This document shows positions 16,264 through 25,341 of a stretch of DNA of 64,000 bases, piece by piece. The stretch's first letter is position 1, and the number at the start of each line of letters is the position of its first letter. This stretch comes from JBDTSW01 sp963782605 (GTDB taxonomy: Bacteria; Actinomycetota; Thermoleophilia; Solirubrobacterales; 70-9): assembly GCA_963782605.1 (NCBI GenBank), contig CAWAKK010000010.1, positions 186,001-250,000 on the forward strand, read 5' to 3'. The position numbers and the translations under genes are program-made. The notes beneath the pieces are model-generated. The model was not told the origin of the DNA. It did no database searches and saw nothing but the letters and a program-made list of their open reading frames with translations.

Positions 16264-17220
16264 ATGGCCGCCCAGGCCACCAAGGATCTCGCCGACAACG
16301 CGATGATCGCGCGGGCGAACGAGCGCTTCGCCCCTGACTTCAGGCAGCTCGAACGCCACGGTCCGAGTGAGCTGACCGGCGTCCTCCCCAACCTCGTCGT
16401 GATCGGTGGGCTCAAGTGCGGCACGACGAGCCTGCATCACTATCTGAACCTGCACCCGCAGGTCTCGATGTCACGTCCGAAGGAGCTCAACTTCTTCGTC
16501 TCGGAGCTCAACTGGCCGCTGGGCGAAGGGTGGTACGGCCAGCACTTCGAGCCGGAGGCCGCCGTCCGTGGCGAGACCTCCCCTCACTACACGGATCGAC
16601 CACGGCTCGAGGGGGTGGCCGAACGGATGCACGAGGTTGTCCCCCACGCCCGGATCGTCTACATGGTCCGCCACCCCATCGATCGGATGCTCTCCCACTA
16701 CCTGCACAACATCGCCGGCGGCTATGACGACCGCCCCGTGGAGGACGCGTTCGCCCGCGACGACACCGCCTACGTCGATCGCAGCCGCTACGCTATGCAG
16801 CTTGGGCCATACCTCCTGGCCTTCGGAGACGATCGGGTTCGCGTCATCTCCAGGGAGGATCTGGCCATCCGGCGGGCGGAGACGATGGCCTCGCTGTTCG
16901 AGTTCCTGGGGGTGGACCCCGAGTTTCAGTCCGACGAATTCGCGCGTGAATGGGAGACCGGCGGCGCCAAGCGCAAGGGGCGCTTTCGCATCATGGACCG
17001 TGCCGTGCGGCTGCCGGGCCTTCGGGCTCTCGATCGCAATTTCGATCGGCTACCCGAGCGCCTGCGCTGGGGGGTCGAGCGGGTCGTTCACGACCCGGAC
17101 TCGGGCGAGGCGCCGAAGCCGGAGCTGGCGCCCGACACGCGGGAGCGTCTCGAGAGCATCCTGCGCCCGGAAGCCGCGCGGCTCGAGGAGATGACGGGCC
17201 GCACCTTCGACTGGTTCTAG
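16264..17220 (+). CDS. PAPS-dependent sulfotransferase
   Basis: 318 aa. The 5'-phosphosulfate loop is GGLKCGTTSLHHYL (48-61) and the 3'-phosphate-binding segment is YMVRHPIDRMLSHYLHN; KELNFFVSE and GETSPHYTD are also typical of heparan/Stf0-like bacterial sulfotransferases. It moves sulfate from PAPS to a hydroxyl or amine of a glycan, lipid or small molecule. It follows the HAD gene by 3 bases. Its TAG stop (17218-17220) overlaps the stop of the convergent trans-sulfuration gene. Confidence 0.88.
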   Translation: MAAQATKDLADNAMIARANERFAPDFRQLERHGPSELTGVLPNLVVIGGLKCGTTSLHHYLNLHPQVSMSRPKELNFFVSELNWPLGEGWYGQHFEPEAAVRGETSPHYTDRPRLEGVAERMHEVVPHARIVYMVRHPIDRMLSHYLHNIAGGYDDRPVEDAFARDDTAYVDRSRYAMQLGPYLLAFGDDRVRVISREDLAIRRAETMASLFEFLGVDPEFQSDEFAREWETGGAKRKGRFRIMDRAVRLPGLRALDRNFDRLPERLRWGVERVVHDPDSGEAPKPELAPDTRERLESILRPEAARLEEMTGRTFDWF

Positions 17221-18351
17221 GCCCGCCCGGGTTGGTGGGTGGCCTCGAGCGCCTGCTGGAGGTCCTGCCAGAGGTCCTCGACGTGCTCGCATCCGACGCT
17301 GACGCGCAGGAGGTCTTCGGGTATGCCGCGTTCGGCGGGGTAGCGTGCGCGACGTTCGAGTGTCGTCTCGACGCCGCCGAGGCTGGTCGCGTGCGTGAGG
17401 AGCTGCACCGTGTCGACGAGTGCGTCGGCGCGCGCCGCGCCGCCGCGCACGCGGAAGGTGAGCATGAAGCCGGCGCCGGCCAGCGAGGCTCGGGCGCGGC
17501 CGTGCTGTGGGTGCGAGCCGAGGCCGGGGTAGCGGACCTCGTGTACCTCCGGATGGTCGCTCAGCCGTTGCGCAAGCACCGCGGCGTTCGCCTGGGAGCG
17601 TTCGAGGCGCAAGGGCAGGGTGCGCAGCCCGCGCAGGCACAGGTAGGTCTCGAGCGCTCCGGGCGTGGCGCCGCCCATCTCGCGTGCCTCGTGCAGGGCG
17701 TCGCCGATGCTGGTCGTGGCGGACGACGGTCGCGCCGAGGAGCAGGTCGGAGTGACCGCCCATGGCCTTGGTCGCGCTGTGAACGACGACGTCCGCCCCG
17801 AGGCTGAGCGGACGCTGCAGCAGCGGGGTCGCCAGTGTGTTGTCGACCACGCACAGGATGCGCCGCTCGCGCGCGAACGCGCACAGACGCGGGAGGTCGG
17901 CGAGCCCGAGCAGCGGGTTCGTCGGCGATTCGAGCCAGAGCACGTCGGCCCCGTCACATGCGGCGATCACCGCCTCGGAGTCGGTGACGTCGACCAGGCG
18001 CACCTGCGCGCGGCCCAGCTCCTGCAGGCGGAGCAGGCTGCGCCGGACATCCATGTAGGCGACCTCGGGCGCGACGACCGTCGCTTGCGCCGGGAAGAGG
18101 CTGATCGCCGCGGTGGCCGCTGCCATCCCCGAGGAGAACGCGAGCGCCTGGCCGCCTTCGAGCGCACCGATGACCTCCTCGAGCGCTTCCCATGGCGGGT
18201 GGCCGTCGCGCGCGTAGCCGGACGCGCCGCCGGCGTGCAGCGCCGATGCCGGCGTGATCGGCACGTTCAGCGGCCCGTCCGGGATCGGCGCCGGGCGGCC
18301 GGCGCTGATGACGAGCGTTTCGGGCCGCAGGCCGCCTGCCCCGCCGCTCAC
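17217..18351 (-). CDS. Cystathionine gamma-synthase/lyase-like PLP enzyme, frameshifted
   Basis: Starts at GTG 18351, inside the peroxiredoxin stop (4-base overlap). FSSGMAAATAAISLFPA, WLESPTNPLLGLADLP and VVDNTLATPLLQRPL, then the PLP lysine K195 in HSATKAMGGHSDLLLG, identify the Cys/Met-metabolism PLP family. The frame shifts at 17721-17722 (one extra G on the plus strand); corrected, it reads TVVATTSIGDALHEARE and continues through ETYLCLRGLRTLPLRLERS and LLTHATSLGGVETTLE to 377 aa. It could be a gamma-synthase, gamma-lyase or O-acetylhomoserine sulfhydrylase; motifs do not separate these. Coupling to a peroxiredoxin fits sulfur or redox metabolism. Confidence 0.85.
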
Positions 18352-18929
18352 GCTGACGTCCCCGCCGCGGCGTGTCCGCGCAGCCAGTCCAGGACCTCGA
18401 CGGCGTGCTGGTCGGGCGGGAAGATGGGATAGAACGCGTGCTCGATCCGACCGTCGGTCACGATCAGCGTCAGCCGCGAGAACAGCCGTTCCCCGCCGGC
18501 CTCGAAGGTCGGCAGGTCGAGCGCTTCGGCGAGCGCTAGATCGGGGTCCGAGAGGATCGAGAACGGTAGGCAGATCCTGTCGGCGAGCTCTGCCTGGTAG
18601 TCCGTGCTCTGCGACGACAGGCCGTAGACGGCGCACACGCCGGTGGCCTGAAGGTCGGCATGGTGGTCGCGAAAGCCGCACGCCTCGGGCGTGCAGCCGC
18701 GCGCGCCGGGGATCGCGTCCCAGCCGTTCGGCAGGTCGACGCCGGGGCGACCGCTCAGCGGGTAGAGGTAGAGGACGGTCCGCCCCGGACCGAGCCGATC
18801 GAGGGCGACGTCGTTTCCGCTCGTGTCGCGCAGCACGATCGATGGCATCGCCGCCCCGGGGAGATGGTCAGCCGCGCCGTCGTCCTGCGGGGCGGGGAGG
18901 TTGCTCGGCAACTGCTGATATTCGCTCAC
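18348..18929 (-). CDS. Peroxiredoxin, PrxQ/BCP-like
   Basis: 193 aa from GTG 18929, chosen because GGAGGAA stands 8-9 bases upstream; a longer frame to 19073 has no such site. C79 and C84 (GCTPEACGFRDHH) are spaced like the peroxidatic and resolving cysteines of PrxQ. The rest (TVLYLYPLSG, FSILSDPDLALAEAL) is thioredoxin-fold peroxiredoxin. It reduces peroxides using thioredoxin-type donors. Its stop overlaps the GTG of the trans-sulfuration gene, so the two are translated together. Confidence 0.83.
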   Translation of the reverse strand: MSEYQQLPSNLPAPQDDGAADHLPGAAMPSIVLRDTSGNDVALDRLGPGRTVLYLYPLSGRPGVDLPNGWDAIPGARGCTPEACGFRDHHADLQATGVCAVYGLSSQSTDYQAELADRICLPFSILSDPDLALAEALDLPTFEAGGERLFSRLTLIVTDGRIEHAFYPIFPPDQHAVEVLDWLRGHAAAGTSA

Positions 18930-19023
18930 GTCAGGCTTCCTCCAGATCGGGCGCTCAGTACGCGCGTTGTGGGAGGGTCGAGTTGTACAGCGGCTCGTGC
19001 GAGGCCGCCGGTTGCGTACCGGG

Positions 19024-19143
19024 TCACCCGGCGCCAGCGGCTTCGGCGACCCGGTGATAAAGCGGCTGCTCACGACGGATGAGGTCAGGGTTGGTGCCGA
19101 CCGTGAGGCAGAGCTCGAGCAGCTCGGGCTCGTAGGTGGTCAT
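19024..19143 (-). CDS. 39-aa small protein upstream of peroxiredoxin
   Basis: ATG at 19143 with a strong GAGGAGGAG site 6-7 bases upstream and stop TGA at 19024-19026. The product begins MTTYEPELLELCLTVGTNP and has one cysteine, with helix-forming residues to the end. It lies 94 bases before the peroxiredoxin start on the same strand, in a 330-base stretch that otherwise shows no gene. No family is recognised. The strong ribosome site argues it is translated, either as a small protein or as a leader for the peroxiredoxin operon. Confidence 0.5.
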   Translation of the reverse strand: MTTYEPELLELCLTVGTNPDLIRREQPLYHRVAEAAGAG

Positions 19144-19260
19144 GGGACTCCTCCTCATCAGGTGGCCGCCATCCTCGAATCAGGATGACTGACGACGCGA
19201 CGCGCAGGCTGACCCGCCGGGCCGCGTAATAGTTCGCGATCGCGCAAGACTTACCGTGCG

Positions 19261-20064
19261 ATGCCGGACGTGTACGCCACCATCGGAGAGGCGGACGAGT
19301 CCGTTCAGGAGGGTCTCGCCGATGTCCTGGAGCTGCGCGCGAGCGACTCGCAACAGCGAGCGATGCTCGATGCGTATCTCTCGGACCTGGCGCTTGGCGA
19401 GGGCTCGCGCGTGCTCGAGCTCGGATCAGGCACCGGGGCAGTGACTCGGGTCATCCGCGAGCTACCCGGTGTCCGCGAGGCGGTTGGCGTCGATCCCTCG
19501 CCGGTGTTCGTCGAGCGCGCCCGTGAGCTCAGCGCCGGGCTCGAGGATGTCGGGTTCGAGGTCGGGGATGCACGCCGGCTTGAGCTCGACGACGAGAGCT
19601 TCGATGCCATCGTCCTTCACACCTCGCTCTGTCACATCCCCGGGCCGCAGGAGGTCCTGAGGGAGGCATTCAGAGTCTGCCGGCCGGGCGGCTCGCTGGC
19701 GGTCTTCGATGGCGACTACGCCACGACCACGGTGGCGATCCGGCCCGAGGACCCGCTGCAGGAATGCGTGGAAGCGTCGGTCGAGATGCTCGTCCACGAC
19801 CGCTGGTTGGCGCGACGGCTTGCGGCGCTCGTCGCCGAGGCCGGATGGGAGGGACGACGGGCGCGCAGCCATGGCTATCTCGGCGCTGAGGATCCCCGCT
19901 ACATGCTGACGCTGATCGATCGTGGCGCCGACTTCCTCGCAGAGGACGGCTCGATCACCGCGGAGGAGGCCGATGCGCGCAAGCGTGAGGCTCGCCGGCG
20001 GCTCGAGTCCAACGAGTTCTTCGGCTTCATCTCGTACATGAGCCTGATCGCGACCAGGCCATAG
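19261..20064 (+). CDS. Class I SAM-dependent methyltransferase
   Basis: 267 aa. The SAM-binding motif I is VLELGSGTGAVTRV (50-63), the acidic residue at the end of strand 2 is in VGVDPSP, and motif II/III is FDAIVLHTSLCHIPGPQEVL with FRVCRPGGSLAVFD. This is the UbiE/Methyltransf_11-type fold. The acceptor is unknown. No strong ribosome site precedes the ATG. The RpiB-like gene follows 19 bases downstream. Confidence 0.85.
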   Translation: MPDVYATIGEADESVQEGLADVLELRASDSQQRAMLDAYLSDLALGEGSRVLELGSGTGAVTRVIRELPGVREAVGVDPSPVFVERARELSAGLEDVGFEVGDARRLELDDESFDAIVLHTSLCHIPGPQEVLREAFRVCRPGGSLAVFDGDYATTTVAIRPEDPLQECVEASVEMLVHDRWLARRLAALVAEAGWEGRRARSHGYLGAEDPRYMLTLIDRGADFLAEDGSITAEEADARKREARRRLESNEFFGFISYMSLIATRP

Positions 20065-20083
20065 ACCTCCATAGTCTTGCGGC

Positions 20084-20528
20084 ATGAGAATCTCAGTCGC
20101 AGCCGACGAGCGCACCGGGGTCGCCGAGGCCGTTTTGGAGGAGCTTCGAAGGCGTGGGCACGAGCCGCTTGCACACGGCGCCCTGAGTGAGTCCGAGCGC
20201 GACGACTGGGCCTGGGCGAGCGAGGCTGCGGCGCGGGACGTCGCCGAGGGCCGAGCCGACCAGGGGATCGTCTGCTGCTGGACCGGGAACCGGCGCATCG
20301 ATCGCCGCCAACAAGGTGGGAGGCATCCGAGCGGCACTCTGCGGCGACGCCGCCACCGCCCAGGGCGCGCGACGCTGGAACGACGCGAATGTCCTCGCGC
20401 TCAGCCTCAGAACCACGTCCGAGGCGGAGCTCGGCGAGATCCTGGACGCCTGGTTCGAGGCCGAGGCGAGCCCGGATTCCGATGACGCGGCCAACGTGGA
20501 GCACGTGGCCGAGATCGAGACGGGCTGA
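20084..20528 (+). CDS. RpiB/LacA-family sugar-phosphate isomerase-like protein, frameshifted
   Basis: MRISVAADERTGVAEAVLEE and SEAAARDVAEGRADQGIVCC match the RpiB/LacAB fold. The frame breaks at 20288-20289, where an extra A splits WTGTGASIAANKVGGIRAAL; removing it gives 147 aa that read on through WNDANVLALSLRTT to the stop at 20526-20528. RpiB enzymes interconvert ribose 5-phosphate and ribulose 5-phosphate, but this branch (short, D-x-R-T-G start) may act on another compound. The following RibD-like gene starts with GTG one base after the stop, suggesting a shared operon. Confidence 0.8.
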
Positions 20529-20529
20529 C

Positions 20530-21264
20530 GTGCGGCGCCTTTTGCCCGATCGCGGGGATACAAGCGTCGAGGAGGCCCTCGGCGAGCTCGACTTCGAAGC
20601 GCATGCCCATGCGGAGCGGCCCTATCTGGTCACAAACTTCGCGCTCACCCTCGACGGGCAGGCAACGCTCGCGGGGCGATCCGGCGCAATCGGAAGCGAC
20701 ACGGACACGGCGATGCTCGTTGGTCTCCGGACGTGCGTCGACGCGGTCATGATCGGGGCCGGGACGATGCGCACCGAGCGCTACGGCCGACCCGTGTCGG
20801 ATCCCGCCAAGCGGGCGCGCCGCGAGCGTCGCGGGCTTCCGCACGACCCACTCATGTGCATCGTGAGCGGCAGGTTCGACATCCCGTGGGACGCCGATCT
20901 GTTCACCTGCGGAGAGGGCCGCGTCGTGATCTTTACGGCGAGCGAGGAGGAGCCACCGGAGACCGCGACGCCGGTGAGCGTGGAGCGCTACGACGGAAGG
21001 GTCGATCTGACAGAGGCGATGCGCTACCTGCGGCAGGAGCGGGGCATCAGATCCCTCCTCAGCGAGGGCGGGCCTCACCTGCACACCGAGCTCCTGGAGG
21101 CCGGCTTGATCGATGAGCTCTTCGTGACCCATGCCCCAAAGGTGGGCGGGGGCGAAGGGCCGTACCTCTTCGCCGGACTCCCGGAGGGCGAGCGGCCAGT
21201 GGAGCTGCTCTGGCTTCTCGAGCAGGACGGGGAGCTCTTCGGGCGCTATCGCGTGCGCGGCTGA
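20530..21264 (+). CDS. RibD C-terminal-domain reductase
   Basis: 244 aa from GTG 20530. RPYLVTNFALTLDGQATLAG with GAIGSDTD, AVMIGAGTMRTERYGRP and SLLSEGGPHLHTELLEAGL are the substrate and NADPH motifs of the 5-amino-6-(5-phosphoribosylamino)uracil reductase fold. It may work in riboflavin synthesis or reduce another pteridine-like compound; no rib genes are nearby. It appears co-transcribed with the RpiB-like gene. The last 19 bases overlap the convergent membrane-protein gene. Confidence 0.83.
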   Translation: MRRLLPDRGDTSVEEALGELDFEAHAHAERPYLVTNFALTLDGQATLAGRSGAIGSDTDTAMLVGLRTCVDAVMIGAGTMRTERYGRPVSDPAKRARRERRGLPHDPLMCIVSGRFDIPWDADLFTCGEGRVVIFTASEEEPPETATPVSVERYDGRVDLTEAMRYLRQERGIRSLLSEGGPHLHTELLEAGLIDELFVTHAPKVGGGEGPYLFAGLPEGERPVELLWLLEQDGELFGRYRVRG

Positions 21265-21950
21265 GCGGGCGGAATCGCGCCCCGCTCCTCCACGGCCTCC
21301 TCGCCGCGGCGGAGCATGCGCAGGAAGATGAGCGTGCCGCCCATGATCGCGGCGAGCCCGCACGAGAGCTGCACGCTCACGATGCCCTCCCGCGTCCAGT
21401 AGACGTCGCGGAGATCCAGCAGCAGCGCGGCCTCGTCGAAGGTCAGGCCGATGCCGGCGCCGAACGGCACGGCGAGCGTCTGTTCGAGGCGATCGTTTTG
21501 CGTGATCAACCCCACGCCGCCGGTGGTGAACGCCAACAGGATGCCGGGCACGAAGTGGTGGATGTGCCGCCCCCGCACGCGGACGTTTCTGGTGGGCCAC
21601 CACCCGCCGCGAATCCCCGCCGTTGAGATCCGCATCAGGACGAAGCCCCCCACGAACCCAGAGAGGATGTTGAAGAGCACCGTCTCGCCACGGGGCGTCG
21701 CCTCGTAACCCTCAACCGCCACGGTGACTGTGTCCTGCGTTGCCTCCCCAGCCGAGAGCAGCGCGTGCTCGGCCGAGTCGAGCACGCTCTCGGAGTCGGG
21801 GCGCTCCTGGGCGCGACGGCGAGCCAGCCGCAAGAGCTCGGCGGCGACCACCGTGCCCACTGTGGCGGTGGCCAGCCCGGCCAGGCCCAGCGTCAGCCGG
21901 TCGGCCCTACGGCTCACGCTCCTGCCGAGACGCTGGGAGAGCAAAGCCAT
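21246..21950 (-). CDS. Conserved integral membrane protein, unknown function
   Basis: 234 aa. Hydrophobic segments lie at about 20-41, 89-109, 133-152 and 195-215, so four membrane helices are likely. A conserved-looking core is RVRGRHIHHFVPGI followed by TFDEAALLLDLRDVYW, with histidines and acidic residues near the membrane face that might bind a metal. I do not recognise a named family. It precedes the ABC permease gene's end by 29 bases on the other side (downstream of the same operon strand), so it could be co-transcribed with the ABC exporter. Confidence 0.65.
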   Translation of the reverse strand: MALLSQRLGRSVSRRADRLTLGLAGLATATVGTVVAAELLRLARRRAQERPDSESVLDSAEHALLSAGEATQDTVTVAVEGYEATPRGETVLFNILSGFVGGFVLMRISTAGIRGGWWPTRNVRVRGRHIHHFVPGILLAFTTGGVGLITQNDRLEQTLAVPFGAGIGLTFDEAALLLDLRDVYWTREGIVSVQLSCGLAAIMGGTLIFLRMLRRGEEAVEERGAIPPAQPRTR

Positions 21951-21979
21951 GGCCCAAATGATCGCGGCCGGGTCGGGCG

Positions 21980-23158
21980 TTACCCCGACGCTCGCCCGAA
22001 CCGCAATGCATCGCGAATCTTCATCGGCGCCCCGGTTTGCAGGATGCCGCGCTCATAGATCCCTCGCGCGACCATGAGCAGGCCGACGATTGAGGCGACC
22101 ATCAGGGCCACGGAGAGCAGCAGCTCGCCCAGTGGCAGGGAATCCTGGGCGGCACGGGCCGGAGCCATCATCGGAGCGGTCGGAGGAAAGAGGGTGCAGA
22201 AGGCCGCGAGGCTCGAGTCGGGGTCGTTGACCACCTGCACCGTGGCGATGTACGCCGCGACCAGCACCAGCATCGGCGGAGCGGTCGTGCTCTGCAGATC
22301 CTCCTGGCGGCTGACGAGCGACGCGGCACCCGCAAACGCGGCCGCATAAAGCGCGTACCCCAGCACGAAGTAGAGGAGGATCAGAGCGACGGTCGCAGCG
22401 GTGGAGGACGGCAGATCAACGACCTCACCGACGGCGACGGCCGCCGCCAGCCCGGCGGCAGCCACGGCGCCCACCTGGATCACGCCCAGGAGGCCGGTGC
22501 CCACGAGCTTTCCGGCGAGGATCCACATGGGACGGACGGTCGGTAGGACGAGCTCGATCACCCGGGAGCTCTTCTCCTCGATGACTGCGGAGGCGACGGC
22601 GTACCCGGAGAAGATGATCGCCAGGTAGAGCAGCAGGCTGCCGATGAAGGCGATCGCTTGGTCATCCGCCGTGTCGCCCCCGACGCTGACCTGTTCGAGC
22701 GGCGGGGGCTCGAGCGCGGCCTTGATCTGTGCGGCATCGAGACCCTCCCTGCGCAGCACCTCGGTACCCCGCGCCGAGCGCTGCGCGGCGTCGAGAATCG
22801 ACGTGAGCTGCGGCGAGGGCTCCCCGCTCGTGTAAAGCTCGGTATCGGTGAGCGCCGCATCGATGTCTCCCGTCTCCACCTCTTCGCGAGCCCCGGCTTC
22901 ACTCGAGGCCTCCGTCACGGTCAGCTCGACTCCGAACGCTTCTTGTTGGTCCTGCGCCGCCTTGGCGACCGCCTCCGCACGCGCGCCCACCGCGACGACA
23001 TCGAACTCCTCGGTCTCGCTCGAGGTCAGCGAGGCGATCGCGATGATCGCGACCACGACGAGCACCTGAATCAGAATCGAGATCCGGTAGGAGCGCCGGC
23101 GCAGGCCCTCGCGGAACTCCCGGCGAGCCACGAGGGAGAGGCTGCGACGGGGGGTCAC
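21980..23158 (-). CDS. ABC-2 type exporter permease, NatB-like
   Basis: 392 aa. One membrane helix near 26-45 is followed by a large extracytoplasmic domain, then about five helices from residue 170 on (IAFIGSLLLYLAIIFSGYAV, EEKSSRVIELVLPTVRP). The EEKSSRVIEL motif is the hallmark of the NatB/ABC2_membrane_3 permeases. It pairs with the ATPase immediately upstream (4-base overlap) to export an unknown substrate, possibly Na+ or a peptide. Confidence 0.87.
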   Translation of the reverse strand: MTPRRSLSLVARREFREGLRRRSYRISILIQVLVVVAIIAIASLTSSETEEFDVVAVGARAEAVAKAAQDQQEAFGVELTVTEASSEAGAREEVETGDIDAALTDTELYTSGEPSPQLTSILDAAQRSARGTEVLRREGLDAAQIKAALEPPPLEQVSVGGDTADDQAIAFIGSLLLYLAIIFSGYAVASAVIEEKSSRVIELVLPTVRPMWILAGKLVGTGLLGVIQVGAVAAAGLAAAVAVGEVVDLPSSTAATVALILLYFVLGYALYAAAFAGAASLVSRQEDLQSTTAPPMLVLVAAYIATVQVVNDPDSSLAAFCTLFPPTAPMMAPARAAQDSLPLGELLLSVALMVASIVGLLMVARGIYERGILQTGAPMKIRDALRFGRASG

Positions 23159-24057
23159 GAGGTCCTCCCGTCATCCGCCGCCACGACGTCGCGGAAAAGC
23201 TCCGCGAGCGACGGCCGCTCGGCCTCGAAGCGGCGCACGGAGCCGGCCGCGCGGCCCGCGTCTAAAAGCGCCTGAGAATCGGAGCCGGCTTCGAGCTCGA
23301 AGATCCCGGGCGAGACCGCACGAACCCCTGACAACCTCGGGTCCCAGTCATCGCCGACACCGTCGATCTCCAGACGCCATCGGTTGCGGGAGCGTTCCGC
23401 ACGCAGCTCCTCGACTTGCCCGGAGGCGACGATGCGGCCGTTCTTGATGATCGAGACGGCGTCGCACAGGCGCTCGACGAGATCGAGCTGGTGAGACGAG
23501 AAGACGACGGGAAGCCCGCGCTCGGCCGCCTCCGCCACGAGGACGTCGCTCAGCACGTCAACGCCCACGGGATCGAGCCCGGAAAACGGCTCGTCGAGAA
23601 TCAGCAGGTCGGGGCGATGTACGAGCGCCGTTATGAGTTGCACCCGCTGCTGGTTTCCGAGCGAGAGCTCCTCCAGGTTGTCGTCGGCGCGGTCGGCAAT
23701 GCCGAGGCGCTCCAGCCACCCCTGCGCGCTCTCCCGGGCCGCCGCCGCCTCCATCCCGTGGAGCTCGGCGAAATAGGCGAGCTGATCGGCGACGCGCATC
23801 TTGGGATAGAGGCCACGCTCCTCGGGCATGTAGCCGATCCGGCCCCGAGCCACCCGATCAAGTGGATCTCCCCGCCAGAGAACCTCACCGCGGTCGGCCA
23901 CAAGCACGCCGAGGGCGATGCGCATCGCCGTTGTCTTGCCGGCGCCGTTGGGCCCGACGAAGCCGTGAAGCCGGCCCTCGGAGACCTGAAAAGAGAGCCC
24001 GTCGAGCGCCACCGTCTCGCCGTAGCGCTTGGCGAGGTCTCGAAACTCGAGCATCAC
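23155..24057 (-). CDS. ABC transporter ATP-binding protein, NatA-like
   Basis: 300 aa. Walker A is GPNGAGKTT, the Q-loop region is YMPEERGLYPKM, the signature is LSLGNQQRVQL, Walker B is LLILDEPFSGLDP, and the H-loop is FSSHQ. The YMPEERGLY element and the DUF4162-like tail are typical of the NatA family of exporters. It drives the NatB-like permease encoded by the overlapping next gene. Confidence 0.92.
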   Translation of the reverse strand: MMLEFRDLAKRYGETVALDGLSFQVSEGRLHGFVGPNGAGKTTAMRIALGVLVADRGEVLWRGDPLDRVARGRIGYMPEERGLYPKMRVADQLAYFAELHGMEAAAARESAQGWLERLGIADRADDNLEELSLGNQQRVQLITALVHRPDLLILDEPFSGLDPVGVDVLSDVLVAEAAERGLPVVFSSHQLDLVERLCDAVSIIKNGRIVASGQVEELRAERSRNRWRLEIDGVGDDWDPRLSGVRAVSPGIFELEAGSDSQALLDAGRAAGSVRRFEAERPSLAELFRDVVAADDGRTS

Positions 24058-24093
24058 CGGACTCCTACCCGCCGGCGTGCTGAGAACGCCCGG

Positions 24094-25341
24094 TTAGAGA
24101 CGAACGAGGTTGTCCGCCGAGATGCCCGCCGTGACGCCGCGTAGGTCGACCACGAGCGCCGCCCCGTCAACGATGCGCTGCGGGTCGACGTCCGCGTGCG
24201 CGGTGACGATGCAGGCGACGTCGCAGTCCGCCAGCTCCTGGTCGAGCTCGCCGGAGCTCAGTCCGAGCTCGGTCACCTCGGGAACGTGGGGGTCGTGATA
24301 CGTCACCTCGGCGCCAAGGTCTCGCAGGTGGCGTGCGATCTTGAGCGCGGGGGACTCTCGCATGTCACCGACCCCCGCCTTGTACGAGACCCCGATCAAG
24401 AGGACGCGCGAGCCCTTCACGGGCTTGGCCACGTCGTTCAGCGCGCGCTGGACCTTCTCGACGCAGAAATGCGGCTGGTTTTGGTTGATCTTCCCCGCGA
24501 GCTCGATGAACTCCGTGGGGAAGTCGTACTCGCGCGCCTTGAACGCCAAATAGAACGGGTCGACCGGCAGGCAGTGGCCGCCCATGCCCGGGCCGGGATC
24601 GAAGCGCATGAAGCCGAAGGGCTTCGTGGAGGCCGCCTCGACCACCTCCCAGATGTCGATGTCCATGCGGTCGCAGAGGATCGCCAGCTCGTTGACGAGC
24701 GCGATGTTCACCGACCTGAAGATGTTCTCGAGCAGCTTCGAGAGCTCGGCTGCCTCTGGCGTCGAGACGGCGACGACCTCATCGCAGATGACCTCGTACA
24801 GCTCGACGGCACGATCACGGCATGTCTCGGTGAGGCCGCCGACGACCTTTGGCGTGGTGCGCAGCGTGTGGTCGGTGCGCCCCGGGTCGATGCGCTCGGG
24901 CGAGAAGGCGAGGTGAAAGTCGCGACCGGCGGCGAGGCCGGACTCCTCGAGGATGGGGCGCAGGCGATCGCGAGTCGTGCCGGGATAGGTGGTCGACTCG
25001 AGCACGATGAGCTGGCCCTCGCGCAGGACGGCGGCCAGGGCCGTCGCCGCATCGACGATGTAGGAGAGGTCGGGCTCGCGTTGGTTCGCGAGCGGTGTCG
25101 GAACGCAGATGATGAGGGCATCGCAGCCCGAGAGATGCTCGTAGGAGGTCGTTGCGGTGAAGCGCTCGGCCACCTCACGCAGGCGATCGGAGGCGACGTC
25201 CTCGACGTCGGACTCCGAGCGGCGCAACCGCTCCACACGTCGCGACTCCGAGTCGACGCCGATCACGTCGTTGCCCGCTTCGGCGAACGCCACTGCGAGC
25301 GGCAGGCCCACGTAGCCCAGTCCGATGATGCCGACCTTCAT
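24094..25341 (-). CDS. wecC: Nucleotide-sugar (UDP-HexNAc type) dehydrogenase
   Basis: 415 aa. The NAD site is GIIGLGYVGLPLAVAFAEAG at the N-terminus, the central domain has CVPTPL and STTYPGTTRD, and the catalytic cysteine near residue 256 is in GMGGHCLPVDPFYL. The C-terminus has VSYKAGVGDMRESPALKI. This fits UDP-ManNAc/UDP-GlcNAc 6-dehydrogenases (WecC/TviB branch), which oxidise C6 to a uronate for surface polysaccharide. A mini WecB-like gene overlaps it upstream, which favours the UDP-ManNAcA route, though the symbol is by analogy. Confidence 0.88.
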   Translation of the reverse strand: MKVGIIGLGYVGLPLAVAFAEAGNDVIGVDSESRRVERLRRSESDVEDVASDRLREVAERFTATTSYEHLSGCDALIICVPTPLANQREPDLSYIVDAATALAAVLREGQLIVLESTTYPGTTRDRLRPILEESGLAAGRDFHLAFSPERIDPGRTDHTLRTTPKVVGGLTETCRDRAVELYEVICDEVVAVSTPEAAELSKLLENIFRSVNIALVNELAILCDRMDIDIWEVVEAASTKPFGFMRFDPGPGMGGHCLPVDPFYLAFKAREYDFPTEFIELAGKINQNQPHFCVEKVQRALNDVAKPVKGSRVLLIGVSYKAGVGDMRESPALKIARHLRDLGAEVTYHDPHVPEVTELGLSSGELDQELADCDVACIVTAHADVDPQRIVDGAALVVDLRGVTAGISADNLVRL

